A DNA stretch of 64,000 nt from Pseudomonas sp. GL-B-19 (GTDB lineage Bacteria; Pseudomonadota; Gammaproteobacteria; Pseudomonadales; Pseudomonadaceae), in NCBI RefSeq assembly GCF_019956415.1, contig NZ_JAHBDK010000025.1, positions 26,121-90,120 of the forward strand, given 5' to 3'. Under the pieces are notes generated by a model. It saw only the letters and a list, made by a program, of their open reading frames with translations, was not told the DNA's origin and ran no database searches. A program made the position numbers and the translations under genes. Shown in pieces: positions 35,137-46,380 of the stretch (its first letter is position 1; each line of letters opens with the position of its first letter).

Positions 35137-36015
35137 CTAGCGCCGACGGCCGGTAATGCGCACCCAGCCATCGCGATTGGCAATCGGATCCAGATCGAAG
35201 TCTTGAGCATAGGCGGCGGCAACGTCTTCACCTTGTTCGGCGAGGATACCGGACAACGCCAGGCGTCCACCCGGTTTCACCAGGCTGGACAGTTGCGGGG
35301 CCAGGGAAACCAACGGCCCGGCAAGGATGTTGGCGACCAGCACGTCCGCTTTGACCGGCGGCAGATCTTCCGGCAGATACAGCGGGAAGAGTGCTTCGGC
35401 AATGTTATTGCGCCCGGCGTTGTCGCGCGAGGCTTCCAGTGCCTGGACGTCGATGTCGGTGCCGACGGCTTCCTTGGCGCCCAGCAGCAGGGCGGCAATC
35501 GCCAGAATCCCCGAACCGCAGCCAAAATCCAGCACGTTGCAGTCTTTCAGGTCCTGGCCATCGAGCCATTCCAGGCACAGCGCGGTGGTCGGGTGGGTGC
35601 CGGTGCCAAACGCCAGGCCCGGGTCAAGCAACAGATTCACGGCGTCAGGCTCGGGCGCGGCGTGCCAGCTCGGGACGATCCACAGGCGCTGACCGAAACG
35701 CATCGGCTGGAAGCCGTCCATCCAGCTGCGCTCCCAATCCTGGTCTTCGATGACTTCGCTGTGATGCTCGGGCAGCGGGCTGCCGGTCAGCAGCTCAAGG
35801 TGGGCCAATACGCTGGCGGCTTCGGTACCGCCTTCGAACAGGGCCAGCAGGTGCGTGTGCGACCACAGCGGTGTGGTATTGAGTTCTGGCTCGAAGATTG
35901 GCTGATCTTCGGCGTCCATGAAGGTCACCGATACGGCGCCCACTTCAAGGAACGCGTCTTCGTAGGTTTCGGCTTGTTCTGGGCTGATGGCGAGACGGAC
36001 TTGCAGCCAAGGCAT
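35137..36015 (-). CDS. prmA: Ribosomal protein L11 methyltransferase PrmA
   Basis: A 292-residue SAM-dependent methylase that trimethylates L11. The N-terminal substrate domain ([35 protein letters not shown]) is followed by [20 protein letters not shown] and the SAM site [20 protein letters not shown] (about 155-180). [19 protein letters not shown] is motif IV. ATG 36015 fits family length; the ORF extension to 36072 is not conserved. It is 30 bp upstream of the DUF3426 gene, so the two are probably co-transcribed. Confidence 0.97.
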   Translation of the reverse strand: MPWLQVRLAISPEQAETYEDAFLEVGAVSVTFMDAEDQPIFEPELNTTPLWSHTHLLALFEGGTEAASVLAHLELLTGSPLPEHHSEVIEDQDWERSWMDGFQPMRFGQRLWIVPSWHAAPEPDAVNLLLDPGLAFGTGTHPTTALCLEWLDGQDLKDCNVLDFGCGSGILAIAALLLGAKEAVGTDIDVQALEASRDNAGRNNIAEALFPLYLPEDLPPVKADVLVANILAGPLVSLAPQLSSLVKPGGRLALSGILAEQGEDVAAAYAQDFDLDPIANRDGWVRITGRRR

Positions 36016-36122
36016 GGCGGGCACCTTTGAAAAATATTGATTGCAGCCTAGCGGGCTGCGAGAAGCGCGCAAGTTTACGCGAGCGCGGAGGTTTTGTGGG
36101 AGTCGCTTTCCCTTGCAGTTCC

Positions 36123-36214
36123 TTGTGGGAGCGAGCCTGCTCGCGAAAGCGGTGTGTCAGTCATTTCAATATTGGATGGGACATAGCCTTCGCGAGCAGG
36201 CTCGCTCCCACAAG
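36123..36214. repeat. REP doublet upstream of prmA
   Basis: Arms GTGGGAGCGAGCCTGCTCGC and GCGAGCAGGCTCGCTCCCAC in opposite orientation in the prmA/accC gap. Confidence 0.85.
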
Positions 36215-36250
36215 GGGGCATGGCAATAGGTGAGATGAAATATCCAGAAA

Positions 36251-36280
36251 CAACAAAGCCGCCCGAAGGCGGCTTTGTTG
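36251..36280 (-). terminator. Intrinsic terminator of the aroQ-accB-accC operon
   Basis: Stem ACAAAGCCGCC / GGCGGCTTTGT with a 4-nt loop, 14 bases after the accC stop. On the minus strand it is followed by TGTTTCTGG. Confidence 0.85.
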
Positions 36281-36293
36281 ATTGGGTCGAAAC

Positions 36294-37652
36294 TTAGTGC
36301 TTCTCACCAGCGAGCTTGTGCTCAAGGTAGTGGATGTTGACTCCACCTTTGCAGAAGCCTTCATCACGGACCAGATCGCGGTGCAGCGGGATGTTGGTCT
36401 TGATCCCGTCGACAACGATTTCGTCCAGCGCATTGCGCATGCGCGCCATGGCTTCTTCACGGGTTGCGCCGTAGGTGATCAGCTTGCCGATCAACGAATC
36501 GTAGTTCGGCGGAACGGCATAACCACTGTACAGGTGCGAATCGACGCGAACGCCGTTGCCGCCTGGTGCGTGGAAATGCTTGACCGTGCCTGGGCTCGGC
36601 ATGAAGGTTTTCGGGTCTTCGGCGTTGATTCGGCATTCCAGGGCGTGACCGCGGATCACCACGTCGTCCTGGGTGTACGACAACTTGTTGCCAGCGGCGA
36701 TGCTGAGCATCTCCTTGACGATGTCGATGCCGGTAACCATTTCCGAAACCGGGTGCTCTACCTGGACACGAGTGTTCATCTCGATGAAGTAGAAGTGGCC
36801 GTTCTCGTAAAGGAACTCGAAGGTGCCGGCGCCACGGTAGCCGATGTCGATGCACGCCTTGACGCAGCGAGCGAGGACTTCCTGTCGTGCTTTCTCGTCG
36901 ATGCCCGGTGCCGGCGCTTCTTCGAGAACCTTCTGGTGACGACGTTGCAGCGAGCAATCGCGGTCGCCCAGATGGATGGCCTGGCCCTGGCCGTCGGAAA
37001 GTACCTGGACTTCCACGTGGCGTGGGTTGGTCAGGAATTTTTCCAGATAGACCATCGGGTTGCCAAACGCCGCGCCAGCTTCGGAGCGGGTCAGTTTCGC
37101 AGAAGAGATCAGGTCTTCTTCGTTATGCACAACGCGCATGCCGCGACCACCACCGCCGCCAGCGGCCTTGATGATCACCGGGTAACCGACTTCGCGACCG
37201 ATGCGCAGAGCGGTTTCTTCGTCTTCAGGCAGTGGGCCGTCGGAACCCGGAACGGTTGGAACGCCCGCAGCGATCATGGCGTGCTTGGCCGATACCTTGT
37301 CGCCCATCAGGCGAATGGTGTCGGCTTTGGGGCCAATGAAGGCGAAGCCGGAGTTCTCGACCTGTTCAGCGAAATCAGCGTTTTCCGCAAGGAAACCGTA
37401 GCCTGGGTGAATGGCGGTAGCGCCGGTCACTTCAGCTGCGGCGATGATTGCCGGGATGTGCAGGTAAGAGTGCGCGGCCGAGGCCGGACCGATGCAGACG
37501 GATTCGTCTGCCAGGCCCAGGTGCATCAGTTCTTTGTCGGCCTTGGAGTAAACGGCGACAGTCTTGATGCCCATCTCTTTGCAGGCACGCAGGATCCGCA
37601 GGGCAATCTCACCGCGGTTGGCGATCAGAACTTTTTCCAACTTCGCAGTCAT
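36294..37652 (-). CDS. accC: Acetyl-CoA carboxylase biotin carboxylase AccC
   Basis: A 452-residue ATP-grasp enzyme that carboxylates biotin on AccB, the first step of fatty-acid synthesis. Start [20 protein letters not shown], glycine-rich ATP lid [20 protein letters not shown] (about 158-178), [20 protein letters not shown] (about 285-304) and [11 protein letters not shown] are all intact. ATG 37652 lies 17 nt after the accB stop. It ends with hydrophilic HKLAGEKH. Confidence 0.98.
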   Translation of the reverse strand: MTAKLEKVLIANRGEIALRILRACKEMGIKTVAVYSKADKELMHLGLADESVCIGPASAAHSYLHIPAIIAAAEVTGATAIHPGYGFLAENADFAEQVENSGFAFIGPKADTIRLMGDKVSAKHAMIAAGVPTVPGSDGPLPEDEETALRIGREVGYPVIIKAAGGGGGRGMRVVHNEEDLISSAKLTRSEAGAAFGNPMVYLEKFLTNPRHVEVQVLSDGQGQAIHLGDRDCSLQRRHQKVLEEAPAPGIDEKARQEVLARCVKACIDIGYRGAGTFEFLYENGHFYFIEMNTRVQVEHPVSEMVTGIDIVKEMLSIAAGNKLSYTQDDVVIRGHALECRINAEDPKTFMPSPGTVKHFHAPGGNGVRVDSHLYSGYAVPPNYDSLIGKLITYGATREEAMARMRNALDEIVVDGIKTNIPLHRDLVRDEGFCKGGVNIHYLEHKLAGEKH

Positions 37653-37669
37653 CAAAGTTTCTCCGCGGT

Positions 37670-38131
37670 TCAAACGATGGTGAACAGCGGTTGGTCGTAC
37701 TCAACCGGCTGGCCGTCTTCGACGAGGATGGATTCGATCACGCCGCTGGTTTCAGCTTCGATGTGGTTCATCATCTTCATGGCTTCGACGATGCACAGGG
37801 TGTCGCCTTTTTTCACGGTCTGGCCGACTTCAACGAACGAAGGCGAGGATGGCGAAGATTTGCGATAGAACGTACCGACCATCGGCGAACGGGCAACGGT
37901 GCCGTTCAGAACAGGTGCGGCCGGAGCAGCAGGTGCAGCGGCAGCGGCAACCGGAGCAGCAACAGGCGCTGGTGCCGGAGCGTGCATTGGAGCCGGTGCG
38001 TAGTACTGCTGAGCCGGGGTTTTGCTATGACGGCTGATGCGTACGGACTCTTCGCCTTCCTTGATCTCGAGCTCGTCGATGCCGGACTCTTCCAGCAGTT
38101 CGATCAGTTTCTTAACTTTACGGATATCCAT
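37670..38131 (-). CDS. accB: Biotin carboxyl carrier protein AccB
   Basis: A 153-residue carrier. The N-terminal [20 protein letters not shown] helix is followed by an Ala/Pro-rich mobile linker (about 45-78). The biotinyl domain has the modification site [15 protein letters not shown] (biotin Lys near residue 119) and the thumb region [20 protein letters not shown]. Upstream of accC with 17 nt between, downstream of aroQ by 48 nt. Confidence 0.98.
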   Translation of the reverse strand: MDIRKVKKLIELLEESGIDELEIKEGEESVRISRHSKTPAQQYYAPAPMHAPAPAPVAAPVAAAAAPAAPAAPVLNGTVARSPMVGTFYRKSSPSSPSFVEVGQTVKKGDTLCIVEAMKMMNHIEAETSGVIESILVEDGQPVEYDQPLFTIV

Positions 38132-38179
38132 GAATCATCAACTCCCAAGGGTCGGTCAGGGGCGTTTAACGCTTGTAGT

Positions 38180-38632
38180 TCAAGCCGTTGCCTGTGTTTC
38201 AAGCTGTTCTAGTGCGGCCTCCAGGGCCAGTCGATAACCGCTGGCGCCAAGGCCGCAGATCACTCCCACCGCTACGTCGGAGAAGTAAGAGTGATGGCGG
38301 AAAGGTTCGCGTTTGTGCACGTTAGACAAATGCACTTCGATGAATGGGATGCTCACTGCCAGCAGCGCGTCACGTAATGCGACACTTGTGTGCGTAAAAG
38401 CTGCTGGATTGATCAAAATGAAGTCCACACCTTCGCCGCGAGCGGCATGGATGCGGTCGATCAATTCGTACTCGGCGTTGCTTTGCAGGTGCAGCAAATG
38501 GTGGCCGGCTTCACGGGCGCGGCGTTCCAGGTCCTGGTTGATCTGCGCCAGTGTCGTAGCGCCGTAGGTGCCCGGTTCGCGGGTGCCGAGCAAGTTCAGG
38601 TTGGGGCCGTGCAGCACCAATAGGGTCGCCAT
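38180..38632 (-). CDS. aroQ: Type II 3-dehydroquinate dehydratase AroQ
   Basis: A 150-residue shikimate pathway enzyme. The active-site blocks are [40 protein letters not shown] and [20 protein letters not shown], with the family's small-domain size. ATG 38632 is chosen; upstream in-frame codons are not conserved. The aroQ-accB-accC order is the standard pseudomonad arrangement. Confidence 0.97.
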   Translation of the reverse strand: MATLLVLHGPNLNLLGTREPGTYGATTLAQINQDLERRAREAGHHLLHLQSNAEYELIDRIHAARGEGVDFILINPAAFTHTSVALRDALLAVSIPFIEVHLSNVHKREPFRHHSYFSDVAVGVICGLGASGYRLALEAALEQLETQATA

Positions 38633-38763
38633 CTGCTGTTCCTTGTTATCTGTGGGCAAGTGTCAGAACCCGGCGACTATGCCGCAAAGCCTTTGTGACT
38701 GTCCAGTTCTATGCAATAGCCAGCACGATAGCCGATGTTTGCGCGAAATATGTGACCGGGTGT

Positions 38764-40509
38764 TTAAGTCTGGTCATTTGCTTTCGCAACACGTTCAACG
38801 AAGTCTTTGGCGTTGATCTCGCCGATCACTCGCACATCGGTGCGTTCAACACCGTCCTTGCCGAAAAACATCAAGGCCGGAGGACCGAACAGCTTGTAAC
38901 GGTCGAGCAGGGCGCGTTGTTCGGCATTGCTGGCGGTGATATCGAAACGAACCAGTCGATAACCTTGCAGGCGTTCCACGACTGTGGCGTCGTTGAGCAC
39001 TTCGTGTTCGATGACTTTGCAGCTGATGCACCAGTCGGCGTACCAGTCGAGCAGCAGCGGGGTGCCGGAGGATTGAGCATCGGCGAGCACGCGATCCAAC
39101 TCTGAGGGCGTGCTGATTGTTTGCCAGGTTCCGGTGTTTTGCGGTGGTTCGTTACCCGCAATCACGCGCGATTGACCAATCGGGTTGAACGGATCGGTCT
39201 GACCGCTGAACGCCCCGAACCAGCACGCCAGTGCGTAAAACACCAGGAACATCCCCAGCAGCTGACCCAGGCGTTTTCGAGGGGGCTTGTAGACGAACTC
39301 CAGTGCGCCCATGAACAAGCCGACACCGCCGGCCAGTAAGCCGATCAGCAGCAAGGTGATCTGGCCCGGCAGTACCCGGCTGAGCAGTCCGATCGCCAAT
39401 CCCAGCAACAGCACCCCAATGGCGTTTTTCACATACACCAGCCACGGCCCGCTTTTCGGCAGCCAGGCCGCACCACCGGTGGCCACCAGCAACAGCGGCG
39501 CGCCCATGCCGAGGCCTAGCATGAACAGTTTCAGTCCACCGCCCAGCGCATCGCCGCTGGCACTGATGTACAGCAGCGCGCCGGCCAGGGGCGCGGAAAC
39601 GCAGGGCGAAACCAACAGGCTGGACACCACGCCCAACACCGCGGCGCCCCACAGTGAACCTCCTTCAGTGCGGCCGGCGATGCGATCCAGGCGACTGCTG
39701 ATGGCCTGCGGCAGCTTGAGTTCGAATACGCCGAACATCGCCAGCGCAAACAGCGCAAAAAACATCGCAAACGGCACCAGTACCCAGGCCGATTGCAGGC
39801 GTGCCTGAAGGTTGAGCTGCGCGCCGAACATCCCCATCAGCGCACCGAGCAGGGCGAAGCAGGCGGCCATCGGCAGCACGTAGGCCAAAGACAGATTGAA
39901 GCCGCGCCAACCACCGACCTGCCCACGCAGCACCACACCGGACAGGATGGGCAGCATCGGCAGCACGCAAGGGGTGAACGTCAGGCCCAAGCCGGCGAGG
40001 AAGAACAGTGCAAGCTCGCGCCAGCCAACGCTTTGCGCTGAGGTCGGGGTGCCGATGCCTTCAATGCTCAGGCGCTCGGTTTCCGGTGGATAGCACAGGC
40101 CTTTGTCGGCGCAGCCCTGATACGTCACGGCCAGTGTGAAGGCACGTTGATCGGTGCGCGGTATTTCTACGTCAACAACGCCGTGATAAACCTCGACATC
40201 GCCGAAGTACTCATCGTGCTTCTGCTCGCCCTTGGGCAGTATTGCTGCGCCCAGACTTATATCGGCCGGGTCAGCCCGAAATTGGAAACGATGGCGATAG
40301 AGGTAATACCCTTCGGTCGCGACGAAACGCAGCTTGATCAACTGCGGCGTGCTGTCTATCAGGCTCAATTGAAAGGCTTCGCGCACCGGCAGAAAGTCAG
40401 CGCTGTTGTTGATCGCGCCCAGAGTGGAACTGGGCCGGGTGTCCGGCAACCCGGCGGCGGTGGCCGGCAGGGCGAGCACTAAAAGCAGCAGGCAGAGCAA
40501 ACGGCGCAT
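38764..40509 (-). CDS. dsbD: Thiol:disulfide interchange protein DsbD (DipZ)
   Basis: A 581-residue protein that carries reducing power from cytoplasmic thioredoxin to the periplasm. It has a signal peptide (RRLLCLLLLVLALPATAAG) and an N-terminal DsbD-alpha domain with the redox pair in YQGCADKGLCYPP. The eight-helix core has its two redox Cys in TFTPCVLPMLPILSG and LLVSPCVSAPLAG. The C-terminal thioredoxin domain has active site DWYADWCISCKVIE near residue 497. ATG 40509 begins the signal peptide. The frame stays open upstream to 41007 through REP sequence and the neighbouring gene, but that part is not coding. Confidence 0.97.
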   Translation of the reverse strand: MRRLLCLLLLVLALPATAAGLPDTRPSSTLGAINNSADFLPVREAFQLSLIDSTPQLIKLRFVATEGYYLYRHRFQFRADPADISLGAAILPKGEQKHDEYFGDVEVYHGVVDVEIPRTDQRAFTLAVTYQGCADKGLCYPPETERLSIEGIGTPTSAQSVGWRELALFFLAGLGLTFTPCVLPMLPILSGVVLRGQVGGWRGFNLSLAYVLPMAACFALLGALMGMFGAQLNLQARLQSAWVLVPFAMFFALFALAMFGVFELKLPQAISSRLDRIAGRTEGGSLWGAAVLGVVSSLLVSPCVSAPLAGALLYISASGDALGGGLKLFMLGLGMGAPLLLVATGGAAWLPKSGPWLVYVKNAIGVLLLGLAIGLLSRVLPGQITLLLIGLLAGGVGLFMGALEFVYKPPRKRLGQLLGMFLVFYALACWFGAFSGQTDPFNPIGQSRVIAGNEPPQNTGTWQTISTPSELDRVLADAQSSGTPLLLDWYADWCISCKVIEHEVLNDATVVERLQGYRLVRFDITASNAEQRALLDRYKLFGPPALMFFGKDGVERTDVRVIGEINAKDFVERVAKANDQT

Positions 40510-40595
40510 GACAATCTCGCGTATCGGAATTGGGGGCATGATAGCGGACAGCGGGCGGGTGTGCAGGGTGGGGCGTTGTGCGGTGATTGTTCTGG

Positions 40596-40667
40596 CGCTA
40601 TCGCGAGAAGACTCGCTCCCACAGGGGAAAGCGTACCCTTGTGGGAGCGAGCCTGCTCGCGATAGCG
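40596..40667. repeat. REP doublet in reversed arm order
   Basis: CTATCGCGAGAAGACTCGCT followed after a 14-bp spacer by GTGGGAGCGAGCCTGCTCGC. The arms are tail-to-tail relative to the other doublets, just after the chemoreceptor stop. Confidence 0.75.
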
Positions 40668-40672
40668 ATCTA

Positions 40673-42619
40673 TCAGACGCGAAAGGCCTGAACAGCCGTA
40701 CGCAGCCGCCCGCCCAGCACCAAAAGGTTCTCCCCTTGCTCTCGCCCTTCACCAATGCGCAGCAAGTTATCCCCCCCCAATTGGTGAATTCGCTCGCTGT
40801 GGTCACGAATCTCGCTGACCGCGCCGCTCTGCTGGGCGGTGACATCGGCAATGCGCACGGCAGTGTCGGAAATGGTCTGGATAGCCCCGACGATTCTATC
40901 CAGCGCCCCGTCGGCCGCTTGCGCCTGATTGGCCGTGGCTTCGGCATGTTCAACCTGCGCGCGCATGCCCTCCACCGATTGACGCGCGGCGGTTTGCAGG
41001 CCGGCAATCAGCGTCTGAATTTCTGCGGTGGCCCCTGCTGTGCGTTGCGCCAGCGAGCGAACCTCTTCCGCCACCACCGCAAACCCTCGACCCATTTCGC
41101 CGGCGCGAGCTGCCTCGATGGCGGCGTTCAGGGCCAGCAGGTTGGTCTGGTCGGCAATCGAGCGGATCACCGTCAGCACGCCGCCGATGGTCGCCGATTC
41201 TTCGGCAAGGTGTTCGATCATCTGCGCGTTACCCTGCACTTCACCCACTAACGCATGCAGGCCGGTAAGGCTCAGGCCGATGACTTTCTGGCCGTGCGCA
41301 ACTGCCAGGCCGGCATGACGACTGGCGTCGGCTGCCTGGCTGGCATCGCCGGCGACCTGTTGAATCGTCGCCTCCAGTTCACCGAGCGAATCGCGGATCA
41401 GTGCGGTGTCGCCTGCCTGATGTTCGGCACCGCTGTGCAGGTCATTACTCAAATCGGCCAGGGTTCGGCTGCTGCCGGCGACTTGCTCGGCGTTGAGACG
41501 AATGGTCCCGACCAGATCCACCAGATAAGCGCGCAAGCGATTGAGCGACGCTTGAATGTCGTGCAATTCGCGGTTGGTATTGCCCAGTTCGATGTCCCGG
41601 CTGAAGTCGCCTTCTGCCCACGTAGACAGGGCCGGCGCCAGGTTGGTCAGGGTTCGGGCCAGGCGTCGTTGCAGGGTATCGATGAGTAAGGCGATCAGCA
41701 GGATCAGCCCGATCATCACACCCTGCATCAACCGTACTTCGCCCTGGATCTGGCCGTGCTGGGCGCGGACCACGGGCTCGAGTCCGGCAATCGCTTGCTG
41801 CACTGCGGCGATTTTCAGGTGCGTGGCGGCGCTCAGATCGGTGCGCTTCTGGATCTGATCGCGGGTGCGCGACAGTTCGGCCGGGTAGCGCGAGAGCAGG
41901 CTGTTGAGTTCACGCTTGAGGCCGACCCCCGCGTCTTCGGCGGCAGCTTTCTCGGTGTTCTCCAGGCCCATCATCGACGCGAAATCATCGGTGTTCGATT
42001 CACTCTTGGCGGTGACGCCGAGCAGCGGCAAGCTGCCCAGCAGTTCCGCCTGAGTGCGGATGTTGGCCACTTCGCGTTCGACGTCGGCGGCCAATTCGCT
42101 GCGGCCACTGCTCACCAGTTTGTCCCGTGCCAGAGACAGCCTGCCCAAGTGTTGCGAGGCGGCGAGCAGCGGCGTCAGGTAGGCCGCGTTCGCACTGGCG
42201 TATTGGCTGAGTTGGTCGAGGCTGGCGCCGAGTTCGCGTTCGGCTTGCAGCAGCAGCGCTTGCGGGTCGCCCGCGAGTTTGCCAGCGGCCAACAGATCGG
42301 TTTTGCTGAACTCATCCAGGTTCGACAGGCTCGGGCGCAAGGTGTCGGCGAGCGCCGGTGGCAGCTCACCGAGCTCCTTTTGCAAGACGTCAATGGCCTG
42401 GCTGGCGCTGCTGAGGCGCAGTGCATCGCCACTGGCGAGGTAGTCCTCGATGTTGCGCGCGACCTCATTCTGAAACTGCCGGGACAGGCCTAGATAACGC
42501 TCCATCAAAAGATAAGGGCGCTCCAGGGCCTTTTGCGACCACCACAGTGTGGCGCCAAGGGCTACACACACGGCGACTAAAAGGAGGGTGTTGAGATTGG
42601 TCAGCAACTTCAGGCGCAT
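40673..42619 (-). CDS. Methyl-accepting chemotaxis protein (CtpL-position orthologue)
   Basis: A 648-residue chemoreceptor. TM1 is [18 protein letters not shown] (about 9-26). An all-helical periplasmic region of about 250 residues has the size of helical bimodular sensors. TM2 is [17 protein letters not shown] (about 285-301). A HAMP domain and a signalling tip with [20 protein letters not shown] and [20 protein letters not shown] follow. It occupies the position of P. aeruginosa PA4844 (CtpL, phosphate taxis), between dsbD and gcbA. Orthology is inferred from gene order and size; ligand specificity cannot be read from sequence. No CheR-binding pentapeptide at the end. Confidence 0.88.
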   Translation of the reverse strand: MRLKLLTNLNTLLLVAVCVALGATLWWSQKALERPYLLMERYLGLSRQFQNEVARNIEDYLASGDALRLSSASQAIDVLQKELGELPPALADTLRPSLSNLDEFSKTDLLAAGKLAGDPQALLLQAERELGASLDQLSQYASANAAYLTPLLAASQHLGRLSLARDKLVSSGRSELAADVEREVANIRTQAELLGSLPLLGVTAKSESNTDDFASMMGLENTEKAAAEDAGVGLKRELNSLLSRYPAELSRTRDQIQKRTDLSAATHLKIAAVQQAIAGLEPVVRAQHGQIQGEVRLMQGVMIGLILLIALLIDTLQRRLARTLTNLAPALSTWAEGDFSRDIELGNTNRELHDIQASLNRLRAYLVDLVGTIRLNAEQVAGSSRTLADLSNDLHSGAEHQAGDTALIRDSLGELEATIQQVAGDASQAADASRHAGLAVAHGQKVIGLSLTGLHALVGEVQGNAQMIEHLAEESATIGGVLTVIRSIADQTNLLALNAAIEAARAGEMGRGFAVVAEEVRSLAQRTAGATAEIQTLIAGLQTAARQSVEGMRAQVEHAEATANQAQAADGALDRIVGAIQTISDTAVRIADVTAQQSGAVSEIRDHSERIHQLGGDNLLRIGEGREQGENLLVLGGRLRTAVQAFRV

Positions 42620-42671
42620 AGCGTGTCTACCAAGGGCAGAATGGTAAGCGCCTGAATTTATTGCGTTTGTG

Positions 42672-44342
42672 TTACAGCGTTATGACCGAATCGGTGGATT
42701 TCGATAAAAAAGTGGCACTTTGCCGTGATGTTCGCGCCGCCTGAACACGGTTGCGTCCGGCATCCTTGGCGCGGTACAGCGCCTCGTCCGCCTGACTGGC
42801 CATCATCAGGCCGTCGGAGTGTTCGCACAGCTCCACCACGCCGGCACTGAATGTGCACCGAAGGTCTTGAGGCTGGGCGGGATAGTGAATTTCGGCAAAG
42901 CGCTGACGAATTTCATTCAGCACTGAGTAAGCCGATTGGAGGTCGGTGTCCGGCATGACGATCGCGAACTCTTCGCCGCCATACCGGCCGATGAAGTCGG
43001 TCTTGCGCAAGCGTTGCTTCAAGAACAGCGCCAGGCTCTTGATTACCCGGTCGCCCATGGGGTGGCCGTGGCTGTCATTGACGCGTTTGAAGTGGTCGAT
43101 GTCGAGCATCGCAAAGCACAGCGGCTTGCTCTCGCGGCGGGAGCGGAAGCTGCAGTCTTCAAGCAATTGCAAAATGTGCGTGTGGTTATACAGGCCGGTA
43201 AGGCTGTCGCGGACCATCCGGGCTTTCAGATTTCGTGCCCGTGCCGCGCGGTTGCGCACGGTGGTGATCAGGTGGCGCGGCTTGATCGGCTTGGTCAGGA
43301 AGTCGTCGCCGCCTTCGCTCATGGCGTCGAGTTGCTTGTCCAGATCGTCTTCGGCCGACAGGTAAATGATCGGCACGCTGACATAACGGTCGTTGTGACG
43401 GATCACCTTGGCCAGTTCAGTACCGGTGCAGGTCGGCATGTACATGTCGAGGATGATCAGGTCAGGTTGAAAGTCCGAGAGTTCGGCCATGGCCTGAATC
43501 GGATCGATCAACGTGCGCGTGACGATCCCGGCGCTGTTCAACAGGCGTTCGGTGTGCAGGGCCTGGGCGCGGGAGTCGTCGATGATCAGCACTTTATAAG
43601 GTTCGTACTGAGCGACACAGGTCAGGACTTCGATTTTCTCCAGCAGACTCGAAGCTTCCAGGGTGCCGGTGAGAAACTCCTGGCCACCGGCACGCACGGC
43701 GGCGAGGCGGGTCGGGGTGTCGGTTTCGTGCAGGCTGAAGAACAACAGCGGCAATTGATGATCAAGGCCTTCCTGGGCTTCGGCGGCCAGTCTCAAGCCG
43801 ATGCCGGCACCACTGAAGTCCACGTCCATGACGATCGCCGCGGGCAAGCGCTCGACCATCGAAGAACGGAACGCCGCAACGCTGTCGAGGGCTTGAGCGC
43901 TGAGCCCAAAAAACTCCAGCTGCTTGGCCAGACGCTCGGCGCGGTCGTAATCCTGCAGCATCACGTAGATCGGCTTGCGCAGTGGCGGCAGGAAGGTTTG
44001 TTCAAGTTGATCGCCATGGCGCAGGCCGGTGCGGGACAAGCGTTGCATCAAGCGATTGAGATCGGTGATCAGCCCGCTGCTCAGGCGTCCGCGATTGGCG
44101 TCGACAGCCTCCAGCGACTGACCGATGTGGCGCGCCAGTTGCGTATGTTCCGGTTGCTCGAAACGCTCGGCAAACCGCAGCAGGCGCAGGTTGGCCTCGC
44201 TCAGCTCCGATAAGTCGGCGGTGGACCACTCACTGCGTTGCAGGCGCTGCCAGATCTCAAGAATTTGACGTGCCTGATGAATCACCCGCTGGGCAAAGTG
44301 GTGCTTGAGGCGCTCACGGCTGGGGTCTTCTGGCTCGGTCAT
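42672..44342 (-). CDS. gcbA: Diguanylate cyclase GcbA (REC-REC-GGDEF)
   Basis: A 556-residue response-regulator-type cyclase. A helical N-terminus is followed by a degenerate receiver (about 125-240, [20 protein letters not shown]). An intact receiver (about 250-365) has the phospho-acceptor in [15 protein letters not shown] and the KP pair in [10 protein letters not shown]. The GGDEF domain has [18 protein letters not shown], the active site [15 protein letters not shown] and an I-site RKTD five residues upstream, so c-di-GMP product inhibition is expected. Position next to the chemoreceptor and DUF2333 genes matches PA4843/GcbA, which promotes biofilm initiation in P. fluorescens and P. aeruginosa. 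Divergent from DUF2333 over 289 bp. Confidence 0.92.
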   Translation of the reverse strand: MTEPEDPSRERLKHHFAQRVIHQARQILEIWQRLQRSEWSTADLSELSEANLRLLRFAERFEQPEHTQLARHIGQSLEAVDANRGRLSSGLITDLNRLMQRLSRTGLRHGDQLEQTFLPPLRKPIYVMLQDYDRAERLAKQLEFFGLSAQALDSVAAFRSSMVERLPAAIVMDVDFSGAGIGLRLAAEAQEGLDHQLPLLFFSLHETDTPTRLAAVRAGGQEFLTGTLEASSLLEKIEVLTCVAQYEPYKVLIIDDSRAQALHTERLLNSAGIVTRTLIDPIQAMAELSDFQPDLIILDMYMPTCTGTELAKVIRHNDRYVSVPIIYLSAEDDLDKQLDAMSEGGDDFLTKPIKPRHLITTVRNRAARARNLKARMVRDSLTGLYNHTHILQLLEDCSFRSRRESKPLCFAMLDIDHFKRVNDSHGHPMGDRVIKSLALFLKQRLRKTDFIGRYGGEEFAIVMPDTDLQSAYSVLNEIRQRFAEIHYPAQPQDLRCTFSAGVVELCEHSDGLMMASQADEALYRAKDAGRNRVQAARTSRQSATFLSKSTDSVITL

Positions 44343-44631
44343 ATCCTGACTACTGGTTAGGGTAAATGCTGAGATCGACTGGTGGCTCTATGCTAGCACC
44401 TCTTTTCAGTGGGATGAGAGTCGTACGGCAATTATCTGTTAATCAGCTTGATTCAGTTTGTGACTGGTTGGTCGGATAGGCTCGCGGCTGTGCTTCATTT
44501 ATAGTGGCCGTCGATCGCAGTCATTGTATGGCTCGCTGTTTCCCGGCGGATTTAATACGCGGCAAAACGAAGCACGATGGCGTAGGGTTGTGGTCGAACC
44601 GATGAACTCAAGTGATTGAAAGGATATCGCC

Positions 44632-45699
44632 ATGCTGGACTGGAAGAACCGCGCGGGCAGCGCACCTGAACGTGCCGCTGAACCTAAATCGGCCACCCGC
44701 AGTTACTTTGGCGGCCTGCTGTTCAGCCGGGCGCTGGCCACGCTGATCGGCCTTTATCTGCTGGTTACGATTGCCCTGGGTTGGTACTGGAGTGCAGAAC
44801 CTGCGCTGTTCCCAGTCCAGCAAAATGCCCAGATCGCTGCCGAAAAAGAAGGCAAGCAGATGGTCATCGGCTACACCACGGTGGAAACCCTCAAGACCGT
44901 CGCCGGGACGTTGCTGAGCAAACCGGGTGGCTATATTTCCAACGACCGTTTCCCGCCGGGCCTATGGATGGACAACATGCCGAGCTGGGAATATGGCGTG
45001 CTGGTCCAGGTCCGCGACCTGAGCCGTGCGCTGCGTAAAGACTTCGCCCGCTCACAGTCGCAGTCGGCCGAAGACGCCGATCTGGCCAAGGCTGAACCGC
45101 GTTTCAACTTCGACAACAAAAGCTGGGTGCTGCCTTCCAGTGAGTCCGAGTATCAGGAAGGCATCAATTCCCTGAGCCGCTATCAGGCACGTCTGTCCGA
45201 TCCGAACCAGAAAAGCGCGCTGTTCTATGCCCGCGCCGACAACCTGAACAACTGGCTGGGTGACGTGGGCACCCGACTGGGTTCGCTGTCACAACGCCTG
45301 TCGGCCAGTGTCGGCCGGGTCAAACTCAACACCTCGCTGAAAACCGAAGTCCTCGCGCCGGGCCAAGTGCCACAGGTCGACGAAGAAATCATCGAGACCC
45401 CGTGGATGCAGATCGACAACGTGTTCTACGAAGCCCGTGGTCAGGCCTGGGCACTGTCCCATCTGTTGCGCGCCATCGAAGTCGACTTCGCCGATGTATT
45501 GGCCAAGAAAAACGCCACGGTCAGCGTGCGTCAGATCATTCGTGAGCTGGAAGCCTCGCAAGAGCCGGTCTGGAGTCCGATGATCCTCAATGGCAGCGGC
45601 TTCGGCGTGCTGGCTAACCACTCGCTGGTCATGGCCAATTACATTTCCCGAGCCAACGCCGCAGTGATCGATCTGCGTCAATTGCTCAATCAAGGCTGA
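44632..45699 (+). CDS. DUF2333 family membrane protein
   Basis: A 355-residue protein. One N-terminal membrane helix (ALATLIGLYLLVTIALGWYW, about 35-54) precedes a large soluble, presumably periplasmic domain (VQQNAQIAAEKEGKQMVIGY, SKPGGYISNDRFPPGLWMDN, MPSWEYGVLVQVRDLSRALR). These are the conserved blocks of DUF2333. The function of the family is unknown. The ribosome site AAAGGA lies 8 nt before the ATG. The NUDIX gene begins 3 nt after the stop, so they form an operon, as for P. aeruginosa PA4842-PA4841. Confidence 0.92.
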   Translation: MLDWKNRAGSAPERAAEPKSATRSYFGGLLFSRALATLIGLYLLVTIALGWYWSAEPALFPVQQNAQIAAEKEGKQMVIGYTTVETLKTVAGTLLSKPGGYISNDRFPPGLWMDNMPSWEYGVLVQVRDLSRALRKDFARSQSQSAEDADLAKAEPRFNFDNKSWVLPSSESEYQEGINSLSRYQARLSDPNQKSALFYARADNLNNWLGDVGTRLGSLSQRLSASVGRVKLNTSLKTEVLAPGQVPQVDEEIIETPWMQIDNVFYEARGQAWALSHLLRAIEVDFADVLAKKNATVSVRQIIRELEASQEPVWSPMILNGSGFGVLANHSLVMANYISRANAAVIDLRQLLNQG

Positions 45700-45702
45700 T
45701 TT

Positions 45703-46260
45703 ATGGTCGACGACGCCAAAGAGGCCGCCCATCGCGCGGCCTCGGATGCCGAACAGATCGCCTGGGTCGACGAACAGGACAACCTGCTCGGCGCCCTGGT
45801 CCGTTCCGATTTGCGTGAGCGCGGGCTGATCGGGCGCGGCACCTACATCATGCTGTTCAACTCGGCTGGTGAACTGTGCGTACACCGGCGAACCCTGAGC
45901 AAAGCCATTTATCCGGGGTATTGGGATGTGGCGGCGGGAGGCATGGTGCTCGCCAGCGAAACCTACGCCGAGTCGGCCGCCCGCGAACTCGAAGAAGAGC
46001 TGGGTGTGAGCGGTGTGGAACTGACCGCCCATGATCACTTCTTCTTTGAAGACACCGGCAACCGGCTCTGGTGTTCGGCGTTTTCGGCGGTGTGGGACGG
46101 GCCATTGATCCTGCAGCCGGAAGAGGTGCTCGAAGCGCGTTTTATCCCCATCGATCAGGTCATGCTGGAAATCCAGCAAAAGCCTTATTGCCCGGACTCT
46201 CTGGCCGCATTGAAGCGCTATCTGCGCGCTCAACAGGATGACGTCGCAAAAGAGCTATAA
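45703..46260 (+). CDS. NUDIX hydrolase (YfcD-like)
   Basis: A 185-residue NUDIX enzyme. The Nudix box GX5EX7REUXEEXGU is complete (GGMVLASETYAESAARELEE then ELGV, about 85-108). The flanking WDVAAGGMV and the N-terminal EQIAWVDEQDNLLGALVRSD and LCVHRRTLSKAIYPGYWD resemble the isopentenyl-diphosphate isomerase-like YfcD group. The substrate is not predictable from sequence. It follows DUF2333 by 3 nt. A degenerate REP unit lies downstream. Confidence 0.93.
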   Translation: MVDDAKEAAHRAASDAEQIAWVDEQDNLLGALVRSDLRERGLIGRGTYIMLFNSAGELCVHRRTLSKAIYPGYWDVAAGGMVLASETYAESAARELEEELGVSGVELTAHDHFFFEDTGNRLWCSAFSAVWDGPLILQPEEVLEARFIPIDQVMLEIQQKPYCPDSLAALKRYLRAQQDDVAKEL

Positions 46261-46313
46261 ATTGGCGCCGATTGGCTCTTAGCAAGTCGGCTTTTTGCCG
46301 TTACACTGCGCGA

Positions 46314-46380
46314 CCTTTTGTAGGAGCGAAGTGCGCGTTATCGTTGACGTCCATCGCGAGCAAGCTCGGCTCCTGCAAGG
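46314..46380. repeat. Degenerate REP unit
   Basis: TGTAGGAGCGAAGTGCGCGT and TCGCGAGCAAGCTCGGCTCC form an imperfect REP pair between the NUDIX and sui1 genes. Confidence 0.6.

Noticed and set aside
40510..41007. Upstream in-frame extension of dsbD by 166 codons
   Set aside because: It runs through REP sequence and the neighbouring chemoreceptor. The signal peptide starts at 40509.
44343..44631. tRNA or small RNA gene in the gcbA/DUF2333 gap
   Set aside because: No cloverleaf or terminator-bounded unit could be built; it looks like a plain divergent promoter region.
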